Assembly (NCBI GenBank): GCA_937957895.1
Contig: CALFEZ010000213.1
Location: 1 to 6,372 of the forward strand
From: an uncultured Erysipelotrichaceae bacterium
GTDB lineage: Bacteria > Bacillota_I > Bacilli_A > Erysipelotrichales > Erysipelotrichaceae
Length of the DNA: 6,372 nucleotides
Direction of reading: 5' to 3'
The translations under genes were made by a program, and so were the position numbers. The notes below the pieces were generated by a model. That model did no database searches, had not been told where the DNA came from, and saw nothing but the letters and a program-made list of their open reading frames with translations. Numbering within the stretch: position 1 is the stretch's first letter; every line of letters begins with the position of its first letter. Below, piece after piece: positions 1 to 5,886 of the stretch.

Positions 1-92
1 TAGATGGGGATCGTTGCTGTGACGATCAATATAAAGGCCGAGTTGGCCACATCGTACAAAATCCAGCTCTTCTCCTGTTTTGTGTATTTCAT
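1..92 (-). CDS. MFS transporter, UMF1/Atg22-like (N-terminal fragment, cut by window edge)
   Basis: Only the first 30 codons are inside the window; the rest lies to the left. The ATG is at 92-90, with an AAAGGG ribosome binding site (GGG at 102-100) seven bases upstream. The visible protein begins MKYTKQEKSWILYDVANSAF and continues into a hydrophobic stretch (ILIVTATIPI). A Trp followed by a Tyr-Asp-x-Ala-Asn-Ser-Ala motif directly before the first membrane helix is, from family knowledge, the hallmark of the UMF1/Atg22 group of major facilitator transporters, which are inner-membrane proteins whose substrates are mostly unknown (amino-acid efflux in yeast Atg22). The start lies 27 bases after the stop of the papain-like gene, with no promoter visible in the gap, so the two are probably co-transcribed. 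Family assignment rests on a short segment; the substrate cannot be inferred. Confidence 0.72.
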   Translation of the reverse strand, partial: MKYTKQEKSWILYDVANSAFILIVTATIPI

Positions 93-119
93 CGATTTTC
101 CCTTTTTCTTTTATCTATA

Positions 120-695
120 TCAACGGTCAGTCAATGTTGATGAGTAACCGTAGTTTTCTTTATGAGTATCTAACAATGGATAGTCGCGGATGTACCCCTC
201 AAAAACAAGCTCAAGATCCAGATACTTGATAAGATCTCTGGGGCTGGTCCATTCGGGACGGATGCTTTGATCCAAAATCGCGATCTTGATAAACAACTCC
301 GAAATAAACTGAGAACAAAAGTAATGGTTTTTTCTGACATATTTCACTTTCAGCGGAATAAATGCCAACCCCAAAAAGTTGTAATGATACAACTCGGATT
401 GTTTTTCGAATCTTTCAATCTCATGTTTGAGCATTTCTCCCTGTTGTTGGGTCAAATGCATCTTGAAAACCTTCATCTCGTTTTTCTTGGAGAACTGATA
501 CACTCCCTGATGGATGCTTTCTTTGACAAATCCACCAATAAATGGATTGTTTGCTTTGAGTCTGCCAAAAGAATACATGATCGACAAATCCTGTTCGAAA
601 CTGATCGAAGAGTGCATGTACTTGAAATGTCCGGCTTTTGAAAGTATCCTAGACAACCATGTCCCTGTCTTTGAAAAAACGATATAAATCTCCAT
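120..695 (-). CDS. Permuted papain-like (NlpC/P60/YiiX-type) thiol enzyme
   Basis: A 191-residue protein with no signal peptide or membrane helix. I recognise the circularly permuted NlpC/P60 fold: a putative catalytic His near residue 28 (motif MHSSIS) comes first, and the putative nucleophile Cys near residue 127 (FCSQFISEL, at the start of a helix) comes late, followed by a TSPRDL motif (about 150-155). In classic NlpC/P60 enzymes the order is Cys then His. A conserved-looking block YSFGR...NPFIGGFVKE lies between (about 41-59). Permuted members act on amide or thioester bonds, including lipids and peptides; the substrate here is unknown. Two adjacent ATGs exist (698 and 695). The AAGGGG at 706-701 is two bases from the first and five from the second, so the second is chosen; residue numbers follow it. 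It sits 56 bases after the BusR-like gene and 27 bases before the MFS transporter gene. Confidence 0.68.
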   Translation of the reverse strand: MEIYIVFSKTGTWLSRILSKAGHFKYMHSSISFEQDLSIMYSFGRLKANNPFIGGFVKESIHQGVYQFSKKNEMKVFKMHLTQQQGEMLKHEIERFEKQSELYHYNFLGLAFIPLKVKYVRKNHYFCSQFISELFIKIAILDQSIRPEWTSPRDLIKYLDLELVFEGYIRDYPLLDTHKENYGYSSTLTDR

Positions 696-706
696 CATTG
701 CCCCTT
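696..706 (-). promoter_or_regulatory. Ribosome binding site deciding the start of the papain-like gene
   Basis: AAGGGG occupies 706-701 on the minus strand. The ATG at 698-696 would leave only two bases of spacing, while the ATG at 695-693 leaves five, which is within the usual range. The gene therefore more likely starts at 695. Confidence 0.55.
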
Positions 707-719
707 ATACCTTGATCAT

Positions 720-747
720 AGTTTACATGAAAATAATCAAAAAACAA
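720..747 (-). promoter_or_regulatory. Weak candidate promoter for the papain-like gene
   Basis: On the minus strand TTGTTT (747-742) and TAAACT (725-720) are separated by 16 bases; an alternative -10 TATGAT lies at 720-715 but lacks a well-spaced -35. The site would give a very short leader before the ATG at 695. In an AT-rich 56-base gap such matches arise easily, so the gene may equally be read through from the regulator gene upstream. Confidence 0.22.
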
Positions 748-751
748 GACA

Positions 752-1390
752 TTAATCTTTGGACTTCTTTTCAATAAAATACCTGACAGTGTCCATCGTA
801 TCGACATTGCCGATCACGACGATCACATCATTGCCTTTAAACTTGATATCCGGACCTGGTGATGTCAGCTGCTGTCGATCGCGCTTAAGAGCGATCACGG
901 TCGCCTGTGTATTTTGGTAAAACTTGGATTGTTTGAGTGATCGATTGACCAACCAACTATCTTCCGGGATCACAAACTCAAACTTTTTGAGTGGATCGAT
1001 GTTGCTGAGGCGATTGTTCATATCAACGATCTGATCGACGATCTCAACGATTTTCTTGTCGATGGCAGCCTTTTGTGAAAGTGCTTGTTTAAGCTCATCT
1101 TTTAGTTTTTCAACACCTAGATCATACGAGTATTGCTGCAAATACTCGTGTGCTTTTTCTTTGGATTTGATGATGACTCCGCTTTTTTCTGCCACATAAA
1201 CGATTCCTGTTTGTTCTAACAGGATCATCGCACGTCGGATGGTTTCCGGTGATACTCCGTATTCACTTGACATTTTTGTGCGCCCTGAAACTTTGGAGTT
1301 TTCTTCCAGTTCTCCACGCGCGATCCTTGCTGCGATATCCAAAGCGATCTGAGCATACGCCGGTGAGTGCAAACTAGTTTTCTTTGCCAT
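752..1390 (-). CDS. BusR-like transcriptional regulator: GntR winged helix, coiled coil, RCK_C (TrkA-C) domain
   Basis: A 212-residue cytosolic DNA-binding protein. Residues about 10-75 form a GntR-type winged helix-turn-helix, with the recognition helix around SPETIRRAMILLEQTG (47-62). Residues about 92-132 are heptad-like and probably a coiled coil (DELKQALSQK, then DKKIVEIVDQIVDMNNRL). Residues about 139-207 match an RCK_C/TrkA-C domain: VIPEDSWLVNRSL, then VIALKRD, a Pro-rich turn and GNDVIVVIG. This three-part layout and length are those of BusR, the streptococcal/lactococcal repressor whose RCK_C domain binds cyclic di-AMP and which controls betaine uptake. c-di-AMP binding here is inference from architecture. 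An upstream GTG (1396) would be only one base from the AAGGAG; the ATG at 1390 is seven bases away and is chosen. It has its own promoter. No betaine or potassium transporter is visible nearby, so its target is open. Confidence 0.85.
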   Translation of the reverse strand: MAKKTSLHSPAYAQIALDIAARIARGELEENSKVSGRTKMSSEYGVSPETIRRAMILLEQTGIVYVAEKSGVIIKSKEKAHEYLQQYSYDLGVEKLKDELKQALSQKAAIDKKIVEIVDQIVDMNNRLSNIDPLKKFEFVIPEDSWLVNRSLKQSKFYQNTQATVIALKRDRQQLTSPGPDIKFKGNDVIVVIGNVDTMDTVRYFIEKKSKD

Positions 1391-1403
1391 GATCACACTC
1401 CTT
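1391..1403 (-). promoter_or_regulatory. Ribosome binding site deciding the start of the BusR-like gene
   Basis: AAGGAG at 1403-1398 is seven bases from the ATG at 1390-1388 but only one base from the in-frame GTG at 1396-1394, so the GTG-started longer form is unlikely. Confidence 0.75.
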
Positions 1404-1422
1404 GTGCATTCATATTTTCATC

Positions 1423-1433
1423 ATTATATCATA
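1423..1433 (-). promoter_or_regulatory. Extended -10 promoter of the BusR-like gene
   Basis: The minus strand reads TATGATATAAT at 1433-1423: a perfect TATAAT hexamer (1428-1423) preceded by TG plus one base, the extended -10 element. No good -35 is found 16-18 bases upstream, as is usual for extended -10 promoters. Transcription would begin near 1416, giving a leader of about 26 bases before the ATG. The heptamer AATATGA occurs twice in the same orientation, at 1435-1429 and 1416-1410, overlapping the -10 and the predicted start; these could be regulator half-sites, but the evidence is weak. Confidence 0.7.
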
Positions 1434-1463
1434 TTGTTCTTCAAACCATGCATACTCATCTTG

Positions 1464-2222
1464 TTATGAAAGTTCTGTTTCAAGCTGGATCTTGGCGATC
1501 CATGACTTGTCTTGCTGTGGTTGCTTGTTGATGATCATCTCATATCTTATGCCTTTGTTTTCCAATGCTGTAACAACATGCAAAAGTGCAATGCCGCAGT
1601 TGATCTCGATGAATCGTTGAGAAAAGATGTTATGTGGCTGTAAAGACCTTCTTTTAGATAAGGTGATGGTTCCTTCATCACTCGTGAAATACCAAGGTTG
1701 ACTATTCAAACTTGATGGTGCCATCCGTGCTGCTTCGATAATGTCTTTATAACGATGGTTGTTGGCTATGATATCAAGTGGAAATCGTTTGAACTGATCT
1801 TTGTATTTCCGATGGACATCTTTTTTGGCATAACCAACCGCCATCCGAATCGTCTCATATATATCATCGTCATCTTTGATGGGTTTTGCTCTGCTCAATC
1901 CTATCCAACATGTACCAATTCCCATCAAACTACAAAATAAATCCAACTGCTGCATCACATAGCCGGTTTGTACAAAAAACAACGGATTCTTTTTGATGAT
2001 AAACACAAAATAGGCAGGCGCATTTACATTGTATAGCTTCTTACCATCGTCCAACTCATAGATGATCTGCCAGTTTTGGTCGATCGATGGCAATGATCGA
2101 AAGGTTTTGATCCTGTCAAAAATCGTATGCAAATCCTCCTTTTTTAAAGGCATATCCAAAAATGAGCGCGTGGATTTTCTAGTGAAAATATTGGGATATA
2201 ATTCATTGAGATTCGATTTCAT
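1464..2222 (-). CDS. Nitroreductase-like flavoprotein (TM1586-type, duplicated)
   Basis: A 252-residue protein without signal or membrane segments, expected to be a cytosolic FMN-dependent oxidoreductase; the substrate is unknown. The N-terminus carries the nitroreductase phosphate-binding motif TRKSTRSF (14-21). A helix-rich region follows with GIGTCWIGL (101-109). A second nitroreductase signature, AARMAPSSLNSQPWYF, lies at 164-179, where in single-domain family members it occurs about 30 residues after the first motif. The N-terminal half has a degraded equivalent (FRSLPSIDQNWQIIY, 41-55). The protein therefore looks like two half-units fused in one chain, as in the TM1586-type putative nitroreductases. 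The start ATG at 2222 has GAGGG only three bases upstream, a short spacing that suggests modest translation. It follows pepF by 29 bases with no promoter between and probably ends the HAD-pepF operon. Confidence 0.72.
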   Translation of the reverse strand: MKSNLNELYPNIFTRKSTRSFLDMPLKKEDLHTIFDRIKTFRSLPSIDQNWQIIYELDDGKKLYNVNAPAYFVFIIKKNPLFFVQTGYVMQQLDLFCSLMGIGTCWIGLSRAKPIKDDDDIYETIRMAVGYAKKDVHRKYKDQFKRFPLDIIANNHRYKDIIEAARMAPSSLNSQPWYFTSDEGTITLSKRRSLQPHNIFSQRFIEINCGIALLHVVTALENKGIRYEMIINKQPQQDKSWIAKIQLETELS

Positions 2223-2240
2223 GTTCCCTCAAAACAGAAG

Positions 2241-2266
2241 AAAGACTTTGATCACTCAAAGTCTTT
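2241..2266 (-). terminator. Hairpin at the pepF stop codon, possible attenuating terminator
   Basis: A perfect 11-base inverted repeat, AAAGACTTTGA (2241-2251) and TCAAAGTCTTT (2256-2266), flanks a four-base loop. The pepF stop codon TGA (2254-2252) lies in the loop and the last four codons of pepF form one arm. In the minus direction the stem is followed by a T-rich but interrupted stretch (CTTCTGTTTT). The stem has only three G-C pairs, so it is a weak terminator at best; it may act as a partial attenuator or 3' end stabiliser between pepF and the nitroreductase gene. Confidence 0.5.
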
Positions 2267-4027
2267 GCTGGTCAATGATATGAATTGTTCGATGTCTTGC
2301 TCAATCAATGCCAGTGATTGTTCAAAAAATTCCGGTTTCGTAACATCGACATCTGCCATCAACGCCACATCTTTGATCATTGCTTTTCCGGTTGCTTGAA
2401 GCAAACGATCGTACTTTTCAACAAACGATGCTTGTTCAACCAGATATTGAGCATAAAGACCTTTTGCAAACAACAATCCAAATGCATATGGGAAATTATA
2501 GACGTTCAATCCCGCAGAATAGTAGTGCGGTTTATTCAACCACATGTATGGATGCAACACATCATGATCCAGCCCATCACCATAAGCTTGTTTTTGAGCA
2601 TTGATCATCAATGCTTTGAGTTGTTCCACTGAAACGACTCCCTGATTTCTCTTGTCAAACAATGAGCTTTCAAACAAGTAACGACTGTAGATATCCACTA
2701 TCACTTGTCCCGCATCAGAGATCGAAGCTTCCAAAATGGCGATCTTCTCCTGATCATCTGCTTCCTTCATGGCTGCATTGACAACGATGCTTTCGCAAAA
2801 GATCGATGCTGTCTCAGCGATCGGCATGGGGTATCTGCTGTTTAGGATGGATTCGTCTTTAAGTTGATGTCCATGATAAGCATGTCCAAGTTCATGAGCC
2901 AGCGTAGTCAGATTGGAGAAGCTCCCGTCAAAATTTGATAACACTCTGCTTTGTTTGATGGGATGGATGTTGGCGCAAAACGCTCCTCCTCGTTTGCCGG
3001 GTCTTGGAGTGATGTCGAGCCAATCGTTTTCATACGCAAAGCGCGTAAAATCAGCCAACTCTTTGCTGAAGGTAGCAAACTGCTTGATGATGAACTCCAT
3101 GGCCTGAGTGTATGTGTATGTCGTGGATGTTGCCGTTATCGGTGCAAACATGTCATAAAATGGAAGCCCATTTTTGTGTCCTAGTAGTTTGGCTTTGTGT
3201 TTATAATACCGATGAAAACTCGGCAATGATTTTTCAATCGCACTCAACATGGCATTAAGCTCTTGTTTGTCCATACGTGACTTCAGCAACGTTTCTTCCA
3301 AAGGGCTTTCGTATCCCCGCCACTGACTGAGTGTCAATACTTCGCCTTTGATACCATTAAGGGCAGATGCTGATACTTCCTCGATCTTTTTGTATGCCTC
3401 AAACTCTGCTTCATATGCCATTTTTCTCACACTTGCTTCTGCATGATAAGCAAGATTCCGAACAGCCGGCAATGGGAGTGATTTGGTTTCTCCATCAAGT
3501 TTCACATCGACCATCAATGTCGAGGTTACTTTGTTTTGGAGGTTTTCCCATGCTTTTGCTCCGGTCATGTTCATCTTGGAAATGAGCACCTCTTCCTTTT
3601 CACTCAAAAGATAGGAAGCCCGCTTTTGAGTGTCATTCAAGAAGAACTCAAATTCCTTCAAAGCTGGATCACTATCGATAAGGTCCTGAAGATTTTCGAT
3701 GTCTTTGATGAACATCTGAAATTTCACCCCTGGTCTGACAAAAGCTGTAGAAAGCTCCTGGATGTGATTCAAATAATAAATTGCTTGATCGTTTTTGGCA
3801 TCGGTTGCACTTGTCAAACTGGAAAACACCATGGTTTTTGTAAGTAAGGTTGAAACTTCGATGCTTTGTTCGATGTATGTCAACAGTGCATTTATCGTAT
3901 CTTCTTTTGAAATACCCTGATCTGCCCATTGATTCGCTTCGACAGACAGTACTTTGATCCTTTCGATGTCCTGTTTGAAATCAGGATCATCAAATGATTG
4001 ATATAGTTCTTTTAAACTCCACTCCAT
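2252..4027 (-). CDS. pepF: M3-family oligoendopeptidase, PepF type
   Basis: A 591-residue cytosolic zinc metallopeptidase, full length for bacterial PepF/M3 proteins (about 560-610). The zinc site is HELGH at 378-382 within LAHELGHAYHGH; the third ligand is most likely Glu405 in PIAETAS, 23 residues after the second His, as in thimet oligopeptidase. A C-terminal catalytic-site region HYYSAGLNVYNFPYAFG (501-517) supplies the His/Tyr residues that stabilise the transition state. The helical N-terminal part (about 110-195) matches the oligopeptidase F N-terminal domain. It cleaves short peptides, feeding amino-acid recycling. The ATG at 4027 is preceded by AAAGGAG with a six-base spacer. That ribosome binding site lies inside the last codons of the HAD gene, whose stop is one base upstream of this start, so translation of the two is probably coupled. 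Confidence 0.93.
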   Translation of the reverse strand: MEWSLKELYQSFDDPDFKQDIERIKVLSVEANQWADQGISKEDTINALLTYIEQSIEVSTLLTKTMVFSSLTSATDAKNDQAIYYLNHIQELSTAFVRPGVKFQMFIKDIENLQDLIDSDPALKEFEFFLNDTQKRASYLLSEKEEVLISKMNMTGAKAWENLQNKVTSTLMVDVKLDGETKSLPLPAVRNLAYHAEASVRKMAYEAEFEAYKKIEEVSASALNGIKGEVLTLSQWRGYESPLEETLLKSRMDKQELNAMLSAIEKSLPSFHRYYKHKAKLLGHKNGLPFYDMFAPITATSTTYTYTQAMEFIIKQFATFSKELADFTRFAYENDWLDITPRPGKRGGAFCANIHPIKQSRVLSNFDGSFSNLTTLAHELGHAYHGHQLKDESILNSRYPMPIAETASIFCESIVVNAAMKEADDQEKIAILEASISDAGQVIVDIYSRYLFESSLFDKRNQGVVSVEQLKALMINAQKQAYGDGLDHDVLHPYMWLNKPHYYSAGLNVYNFPYAFGLLFAKGLYAQYLVEQASFVEKYDRLLQATGKAMIKDVALMADVDVTKPEFFEQSLALIEQDIEQFISLTSKDFE

Positions 4028-4028
4028 G

Positions 4029-4754
4029 TTATTCTCCTTTGTTGTTTACATCTGGCATGTTTTTTACATAATGCAAAAAGTCTTCATATCGTCCAGTATG
4101 ATCCGGCATTAAATCCACATCACGTTCGATCAGATGATCGGTGATCAAGTACGTTTTGATGCCAAGCTTTGCTGCAATCAAATCTTCTAAACGATCATTG
4201 CCTACCATCATGCATTCTTTCGGGTTTTTGTTGGTCTCATCAAGGATCTCTTGATAATAGATCGGATGAGGTTTGCAGTAATGATTGTCTTCAAAAGAGG
4301 TGATGTATGTAAAGTCGCTCACATCAAATCCTGCCCATCGGATCCTTTTTTCTATGGCAATCTTTGGGAACAACGGGTTTGTGGCTACGATAAGATCATA
4401 TCCTTTTTCCTTCAACAAAGACACTGCTTCGATCATGTGTTGGTTGGGATTGATGACCGTTTTGAGAACTGAAAACTCATTGTTGTAAAAATCGATGAAA
4501 CGTTCTTGATATACCTTCAAGTTATCTTCTCCGACAAAGCTTTTTAGAGCATCCATAAAAACCACCTCGTTTTTGACTTTATTGGTGTTTTCGACAACTG
4601 CTTTGGTGCTTGCCATGATCATCTTGATCAACTGCTTTGGACCGACGATGTCGTTAAGTTTAGTTGTCAATGCTTCAAAATATACGTTTTGGAAATCATC
4701 CAACTCGATAGGCAACAGTGTCCCATCCAAATCAAATAATACGGTTGTTATCAT
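4029..4754 (-). CDS. HAD-superfamily hydrolase (phosphatase-like)
   Basis: A 241-residue cytosolic protein with all four HAD motifs. Motif I is FDLDGTLL, with the nucleophile Asp8 and acid/base Asp10. Motif II is ATN with Thr125. Motif III is Lys161 in CKPHP. Motif IV is GNDRLEDL, with Asp187 and Asp191 for magnesium. A helical cap (about 16-95) between motifs I and II makes it a subclass I, phosphoglycolate-phosphatase-like member. These dephosphorylate small phosphorylated metabolites; the substrate is not predictable from sequence. The ATG at 4754 has AAAGGA six bases upstream. It is the first gene of the HAD-pepF-nitroreductase unit, with a promoter close upstream, and its stop lies one base before the pepF start. 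Confidence 0.88.
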   Translation of the reverse strand: MITTVLFDLDGTLLPIELDDFQNVYFEALTTKLNDIVGPKQLIKMIMASTKAVVENTNKVKNEVVFMDALKSFVGEDNLKVYQERFIDFYNNEFSVLKTVINPNQHMIEAVSLLKEKGYDLIVATNPLFPKIAIEKRIRWAGFDVSDFTYITSFEDNHYCKPHPIYYQEILDETNKNPKECMMVGNDRLEDLIAAKLGIKTYLITDHLIERDVDLMPDHTGRYEDFLHYVKNMPDVNNKGE

Positions 4755-4778
4755 AATACTTCCTTTCGCTTAACCATC

Positions 4779-4807
4779 ATTTTATAACTTCGAAGCTCAT
4801 ATTTCAA
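4779..4807 (-). promoter_or_regulatory. Sigma-A-type promoter of the HAD-pepF operon
   Basis: On the minus strand TTGAAA (4807-4802) and TAAAAT (4784-4779) are separated by exactly 17 bases. The predicted start near 4772 gives a leader of about 18 bases containing the ribosome binding site of the HAD gene. The spacer contains the 8-base palindrome CTTCGAAG, whose role is unknown. Confidence 0.6.
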
Positions 4808-4882
4808 CTTTTGGTAAGTGCAATCTTTTTCGTTTCACGGTTTATTGAATCATGATCTTTGCTTCTTTTTTAAATAGATCTG

Positions 4883-4911
4883 TTGAAACATCCCTGATAA
4901 TCTGATATATT
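4883..4911 (+). promoter_or_regulatory. Promoter of zupT
   Basis: TTGAAA (4883-4888) and TATATT (4906-4911) are separated by 17 bases, and TG plus one base precedes the -10 (TGATATATT), giving an extended -10 as well. Transcription would start near 4918, leaving a leader of about 120 bases before zupT. GATAAT and GATATA occur in tandem across the spacer and -10, faintly like Fur-type hexamer arrays, but no convincing Zur or MntR operator is visible. Confidence 0.6.
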
Positions 4912-4951
4912 GAATGCGGCTATTTTACTATTAAACAGAAAACCCTGCATG

Positions 4952-4985
4952 TCCATTTAATGCGTTAATGACGTCATCAAATGGA
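4952..4985 (+). promoter_or_regulatory. Inverted repeat with nested palindrome in the zupT leader
   Basis: TCCATTT (4952-4958) and AAATGGA (4979-4985) are perfect inverted repeats; after one mismatch the pairing continues for three more bases (ATG with CAT). Inside the right half is the 10-base palindrome ATGACGTCAT (4968-4977). It lies downstream of the zupT promoter, so it could be an RNA hairpin in the leader or a repressor operator. No T-tract follows, so it is not a terminator, and it does not match a riboswitch I recognise. The remainder of the 284-base gap at 4755-5038 holds only the two divergent promoters and ribosome binding sites. Confidence 0.45.
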
Positions 4986-5038
4986 GTGAATCTTATACCA
5001 CATCCATCATTTATCACTATTTAGATAGGAGTTTACAC

Positions 5039-5839
5039 ATGAATCCTGTATTGTTTGCTTTTTTGATTACATTGTTTGCTGGTCTTGCAACCGGGATCGG
5101 CAGTCTCATTGCCTTTTTTGCCAAAACCACCAATACCAAGTTTCTTTCCTTGGCATTGGGATTTTCAGCCGGGGTCATGATCTATGTTTCACTGATCGAA
5201 ATATTTGTCAAAGCCCAGGATGCGCTTGTCATGGAACTTGGTGAAGTGATGGGATCATGGATCACGGTGATTTCATTCTTTGGCGGAATGCTTCTGATCG
5301 CCATTATCGATAAGTTTATCCCAAAAGCAGAAAACCCCCATGAACTCTACACCGTAGAGCAACTCGAAGAAGATGCCCCAAGCAAAGACAACCTCATGCG
5401 GATGGGAGTGTTCACTGCCGTTGCGATCGCCATCCATAACTTCCCGGAAGGGTTGGCAACATTCATCACGGCACTTCAAGCACCGGAACTTGCGATCCCC
5501 ATCGCGATCGCCATTGCCATCCACAACATCCCGGAAGGTATTGCGGTTTCCGTACCGATTTATTATGCAACAGGCTCTAAACGCAAAGCATTTCTCTACT
5601 CATTCTTATCAGGATTGACAGAACCATTGGGAGCCATCGTCGGGTACTTGATCTTGATGCCGTTTTTGTCAGATACATTGTTTGGTGTCTTATTTGCTGG
5701 AGTTGCCGGTATCATGGTGTTCATTAGTTTGGATGAACTGCTGCCAGCTTCAGAAAAATACGGATTTCACCATCTTTCGATCTACGGTTTGATCGCTGGG
5801 ATGGCAGTCATGGCATTAAGTTTATTGATGTTTATTTAG
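5039..5839 (+). CDS. zupT: ZIP-family divalent metal importer ZupT
   Basis: A 266-residue integral membrane protein, close to the length of E. coli ZupT (about 257), with eight predicted hydrophobic helices (first at about 3-28, last at about 246-266). The metal path motifs are HNFPEG at 133-138 (TM4) and HNIPEG at 162-167 (TM5); TEPLGA with Glu195 (TM6) and SLDELLP with Asp232/Glu233 (TM7) complete the conserved set. The loop between TM3 and TM4 (about 95-119) is acidic with one His and may sense or bind metal on the cytosolic side. ZupT imports zinc and also iron, manganese or cobalt with broad specificity. AGGAG at 5027-5031 is seven bases before the ATG. It is a single-gene unit, divergent from the HAD operon and ended by a strong terminator at 5853-5885. 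Metal control is expected but no known operator is evident. Confidence 0.94.
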   Translation: MNPVLFAFLITLFAGLATGIGSLIAFFAKTTNTKFLSLALGFSAGVMIYVSLIEIFVKAQDALVMELGEVMGSWITVISFFGGMLLIAIIDKFIPKAENPHELYTVEQLEEDAPSKDNLMRMGVFTAVAIAIHNFPEGLATFITALQAPELAIPIAIAIAIHNIPEGIAVSVPIYYATGSKRKAFLYSFLSGLTEPLGAIVGYLILMPFLSDTLFGVLFAGVAGIMVFISLDELLPASEKYGFHHLSIYGLIAGMAVMALSLLMFI

Positions 5840-5852
5840 ATTAAAGCATCAA

Positions 5853-5885
5853 AAAACACCGCATCTCAACATGATGCGGTGTTTT
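5853..5885. terminator. Bidirectional intrinsic terminator between zupT and the methyltransferase gene
   Basis: A perfect 13-base stem, AAAACACCGCATC (5853-5865) with GATGCGGTGTTTT (5873-5885), encloses a seven-base loop. Reading rightward the stem ends in four T; reading leftward it ends in six T (complement of the A run 5851-5856). It therefore serves both convergent genes: it begins 13 bases after the zupT stop and lies directly after the methyltransferase stop at 5887-5889. Confidence 0.93.
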
Positions 5886-5886
5886 A

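Noticed and set aside
267..641. 124-codon open frame on the plus strand
   Set aside because: It is fully antisense to the papain-like gene, has no ribosome binding site, and its protein shows no motif; the minus-strand frame has clear catalytic motifs.
739..761. Possible terminator after the BusR-like gene (CAAAGA/TCTTG followed by six T on the minus strand)
   Set aside because: The stem is only five pairs with a bulge and mostly A-T; too weak to call, and it overlaps the stop codon and a candidate promoter.
3536..3929. Open frames of 103 codons (plus) and 85 codons (minus, other frame) inside pepF
   Set aside because: Both are shadows of the PepF reading frame, with low-complexity, unlikely proteins and no initiation signals.
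4918..5038. Metal riboswitch (manganese yybP-ykoY or NiCo type) in the zupT leader
   Set aside because: None of the conserved core sequences of these riboswitches is seen; only a single imperfect hairpin is present.
5472..5526. Short tandem-like repetition of GCGATCGCCAT units
   Set aside because: It encodes the repeated Ala-Ile run of TM5 and the two related HNxPEG segments; it is explained by protein sequence rather than by a DNA repeat element.
5273..5618. Open frames of 83 codons (minus) and 81 codons (plus, other frame) inside zupT
   Set aside because: They overlap the conserved ZIP motifs of zupT and arise from its GATCGCCAT-rich codons; no independent support.
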